Positions 61,671-64,000 of a DNA stretch of 64,000 nucleotides are shown in pieces. Every line of letters begins with the position of its first letter. Position 1 is the stretch's first letter. The notes under the pieces were generated by a model. That model was not told the DNA's origin. It saw only the letters and a list, made by a program, of their open reading frames with translations, and searched no databases. Source of the stretch: Ophiodon elongatus (Eukaryota; Chordata; Actinopteri; Perciformes; Hexagrammidae); assembly GCA_016806645.1 (NCBI GenBank), contig JACSYO010000686.1, forward strand, positions 373,501 to 437,500. Direction: 5' to 3'. Position numbers and translations under genes: made by a program.

Positions 61671-64000
61671 TATTAGGGTCCGAGCACCGACGAAGTCGGT
61701 CCGAGAGAACCCTATTGAAACTGGTATATTTATTATTAGGGTCCGAGCACCGACGAAGTCGGTCCGAGAGGACCCTATTGAAACTGGAATGTTTATTAGG
61801 GTCCGCGCACCGACGAAGTCGGTCCGAGAGGACCCTATTGAAACTGGTATGTTTATTATTATTATTATTCCTATTATTATTATTCTGCAATCTAACTGCC
61901 TTTTTGGGGGCTTTATCATATCTGAAAAGTTCCCAAAATTGATATGCATATCAGGACTGGTGAACAATTTGATATTTTAAGGGTCTCGCAGTTGGGTGGA
62001 AAGAAATGTTTCTATAGCACCCCCTAGAATTTGTTTTCTTTTGAAAGCCAATGAAATTCACCCCCAATCACCAATTGACTTGAAATTCGACACACATGTC
62101 CGGTTCCGTCTGCTCTACAAAAAAGTTATATAGTAACATTAAGCTCCGCCTACTTAGATTTTCCACCATTTTGAATTTTGTGAAAAACACATTTCCGTGT
62201 GTGTGTGCACTGCCTAGGAAGTAGTTATTACAATAGTATTTATTAGAAATGTGTTTTTTTCTAAACGCTGGTTCCGATTCTTAAAAAATGTTATGTGGTT
62301 CATTATTGGTTCAATGTCATCACAAGTTATCAAAAACTTGTTGATATCTCATTGTGTTGAGAACAAAAAGGACCACTCAACTTCTAAGGGGTGTGTCTTA
62401 GTTTTCAATCCACGTAACATCCAAATCACTTGGCCTATCATCACCAAATTTGTAACATATGTCCACATCACTTCCTTTAACTTACTGTCATTTTCATTAT
62501 ATTCAAACACTAGGGGGCGATGCAGTAAATTGCCCAATTTCTGCATTTTAAGCCATTTTTCATCATTCTCAGAAGTTGTACGTGAACGAACTCCTCCTAC
62601 AGAATTCATGCAATCAACTTCAAATTTGGTCAGAATGATCTGAAGACCATGATGAAATAATGAGTTGTCTTTGAACGGCCTTGACGGTGCGGGGTTCCAA
62701 GTATACGCCCATTTCTTGCGGTTCGCCACAAAAGTGGATGTTGCTGTAACTCCAAGGTATATTATCCAATTTGCCCGAAATTTCTTGTACATGATGGTAG
62801 TTAAGGCCTGAGCGCATTCCAATGCAAAAAGTTTCACAATATCAGAGCGCCACCTATTGGCAAAAGAAAATGACAAGTTTTATGATCTTTTCCTCCTAGC
62901 AGATTCATCAGATCCCTCAAAGTTTGTCAGAAAAGCCTTAAGTCTTTGCTAATGCTTCATTGTGAAGATTGTAAGAATTCGTTAAAGGGCGGCGATGTTG
63001 CGGCTCTGAGAATGTTGATCCTTCGCCGTGAACAAATAAACCGATGTAACTCAACTTCACATGATCAGATCCTTTCCAAATTGAACATCTTTGATGAGAC
63101 TCCAGGCTTGAAGACAAGTGCAGTCCAATTTTCAATCAGTCATAGCGCCACCTACTTCTAACCGGAAGTTAAAGCCTCTATACTTTGACCTGTTTCTCTT
63201 GGTAGGTAAATCAGATCGATATCAAATTACTACCACACATATGTAAGAAGTTCATAATGCCAGCTCAAAGCTTTTGAGGTTTCGTGTAACGCCGTTGCCG
63301 TGGCGACCCATGCTTCGCCGTCAACAACGAAGGTACTTTTGAGGTAGTAAACATGCTTGAAACGTAACTAAACTTTGCACACACATTTAAAGTCATAAAT
63401 ATAGTTACCTGACATGATTTTAATGCTTCAGAGTGGAAAGGTTGGTCGATAGCACCCCCTACAAAATTTTGACAAAGCAGCTCTCGCAGTACATTTAACA
63501 GATATAACAAATTTGGTAGGCACATGTATCACACGTAGACTTAAAAAAAGTCTGTTGGTACCATGCTCTAAACCGTATTGGAAGTCGGCCATTTTGATTT
63601 TTGTGGGATTTTTCCCTTTCATTTTTGCCTATTTCTAGGCTCTTTATTTGAACGAACTCCTCCTAGGTAAATCCTCAGATAGACTTCAAATTTGGTCAGT
63701 ACAATGTAAAAACCTTAGTCATTAAAAGTTATCAAAATCTTGTTGTTTAGTCAAAGGCTGTTGCCGTAGCAACTCACTCTTCGACATGAAAAACAAATAT
63801 GTTTTCGAGGGGCTAAACATGCTCAAAACAGATTAAAAACATAGCACACACATTTAATGACCTAAATGTAGTTATATATGTTTGGAATGCTTCAAAATTA
63901 AGAATTGGCTCAATAGCGCCCCCTACAAAATGTCAACAAAATTCCAACAAAATCTTACAAAGCAGCCCTCGCTGTACGTTTCACAAAAATATACAAATTT
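61671..64000 (-). mobile_element. Hairpin-ended non-coding element, inverted copy, runs off the window
   Basis: Reverse complement of 15442-17822, with the hairpin end at 61673 and the body continuing to the window end (shared blocks TTCCAATGCAAAAAGTTTCA, GCCACGGCAACGG on the minus strand, GCAACTCACTCTTCG). The 5' end of the element lies beyond 64000. An (ATT)n stretch at 61852-61880 separates the hairpin units from the body. Open frames on either strand here are not conserved in the other copies. Confidence 0.85.
61673..61855 (-). repeat. Three tandem copies of the element's terminal hairpin unit
   Basis: GGGTCCGAGCACCGACGAAG-type units begin at 61676, 61739 and 61799 (63- and 60-base spacing; the third has GCGCACC), each followed by the hairpin and CCCTATTGAAACTGG. 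Single copies occur in the other elements, so this terminus has been amplified. Confidence 0.92.

Noticed and set aside
61635..61967. Open frame with repeated SSRTDFVGARTL words
   Set aside because: Translation of the three tandem terminal hairpin units.

Overview
The window looks like repeat-rich teleost fish chromosomal DNA. It is AT-rich, carries GT-AG introns, (CA)n and (TA)n microsatellites, and a mix of transposons typical of fish genomes: L2/Jockey-type LINEs, an RTE-type LINE with a (GGAT)n tail (Rex3-like), Ty3/gypsy, BEL/Pao and DIRS remnants, a hAT element, a piggyBac-like end and a long non-coding hairpin-ended family. I see no rRNA, tRNA, CRISPR array or bacterial-style operon. 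These calls rest on reading motifs by eye; no database search was possible.

Layout. 1-5035: minisatellites, then a terminal-inverted-repeat DNA transposon split by a 3.2-kb LINE. 6961-8640: hAT-like fragment, gypsy remnant on the minus strand and its LTR. 9915-15110: short repeats and a broken DIRS element (tyrosine recombinase and RNase H). 15442-17822: a 2.4-kb non-coding element ending in a hairpin. 18005-22740: LTR, DIRS-like terminus and an old LINE. 22741-26440: apparently single-copy non-coding DNA. 27570-28070: BEL/Pao gag remnant. 28595-32381: the only good candidate for a host-type spliced gene (two minus-strand coding exons), with an L2 LINE in its intron. 33080-33870: an unidentified broken minus-strand reading frame. 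33945-35290: LINE remnant split by an LTR-like element. 35340-46990: a pile of Ty3/gypsy remnants on the minus strand, invaded by a Rex3-like LINE, a 3.4-kb hAT element and several solo LTRs, several with target-site duplications. 47056-47890: second copy of the DNA transposon. 50395-55300: two oppositely oriented L2 copies separated by a piggyBac-like sequence. 56444-59852 and 61671-64000: more copies of the hairpin-ended element, including a head-to-tail pair and an inverted copy running off the window end.

How it works together. Almost every protein-coding signal belongs to a defective mobile element, and the interest lies in the order of insertion. Two solo LTRs and the Rex3-like copy can be subtracted from their hosts with one duplicated target site, and the interrupted reading frame then lines up again. 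The hairpin-ended family is the best candidate for something under-described: no ORF, about 2.4 kb long, built from diverged internal modules, a terminal palindrome, a terminal unit repeated three times and a precise head-to-tail junction, all of which suggest rolling-circle type amplification (inference).
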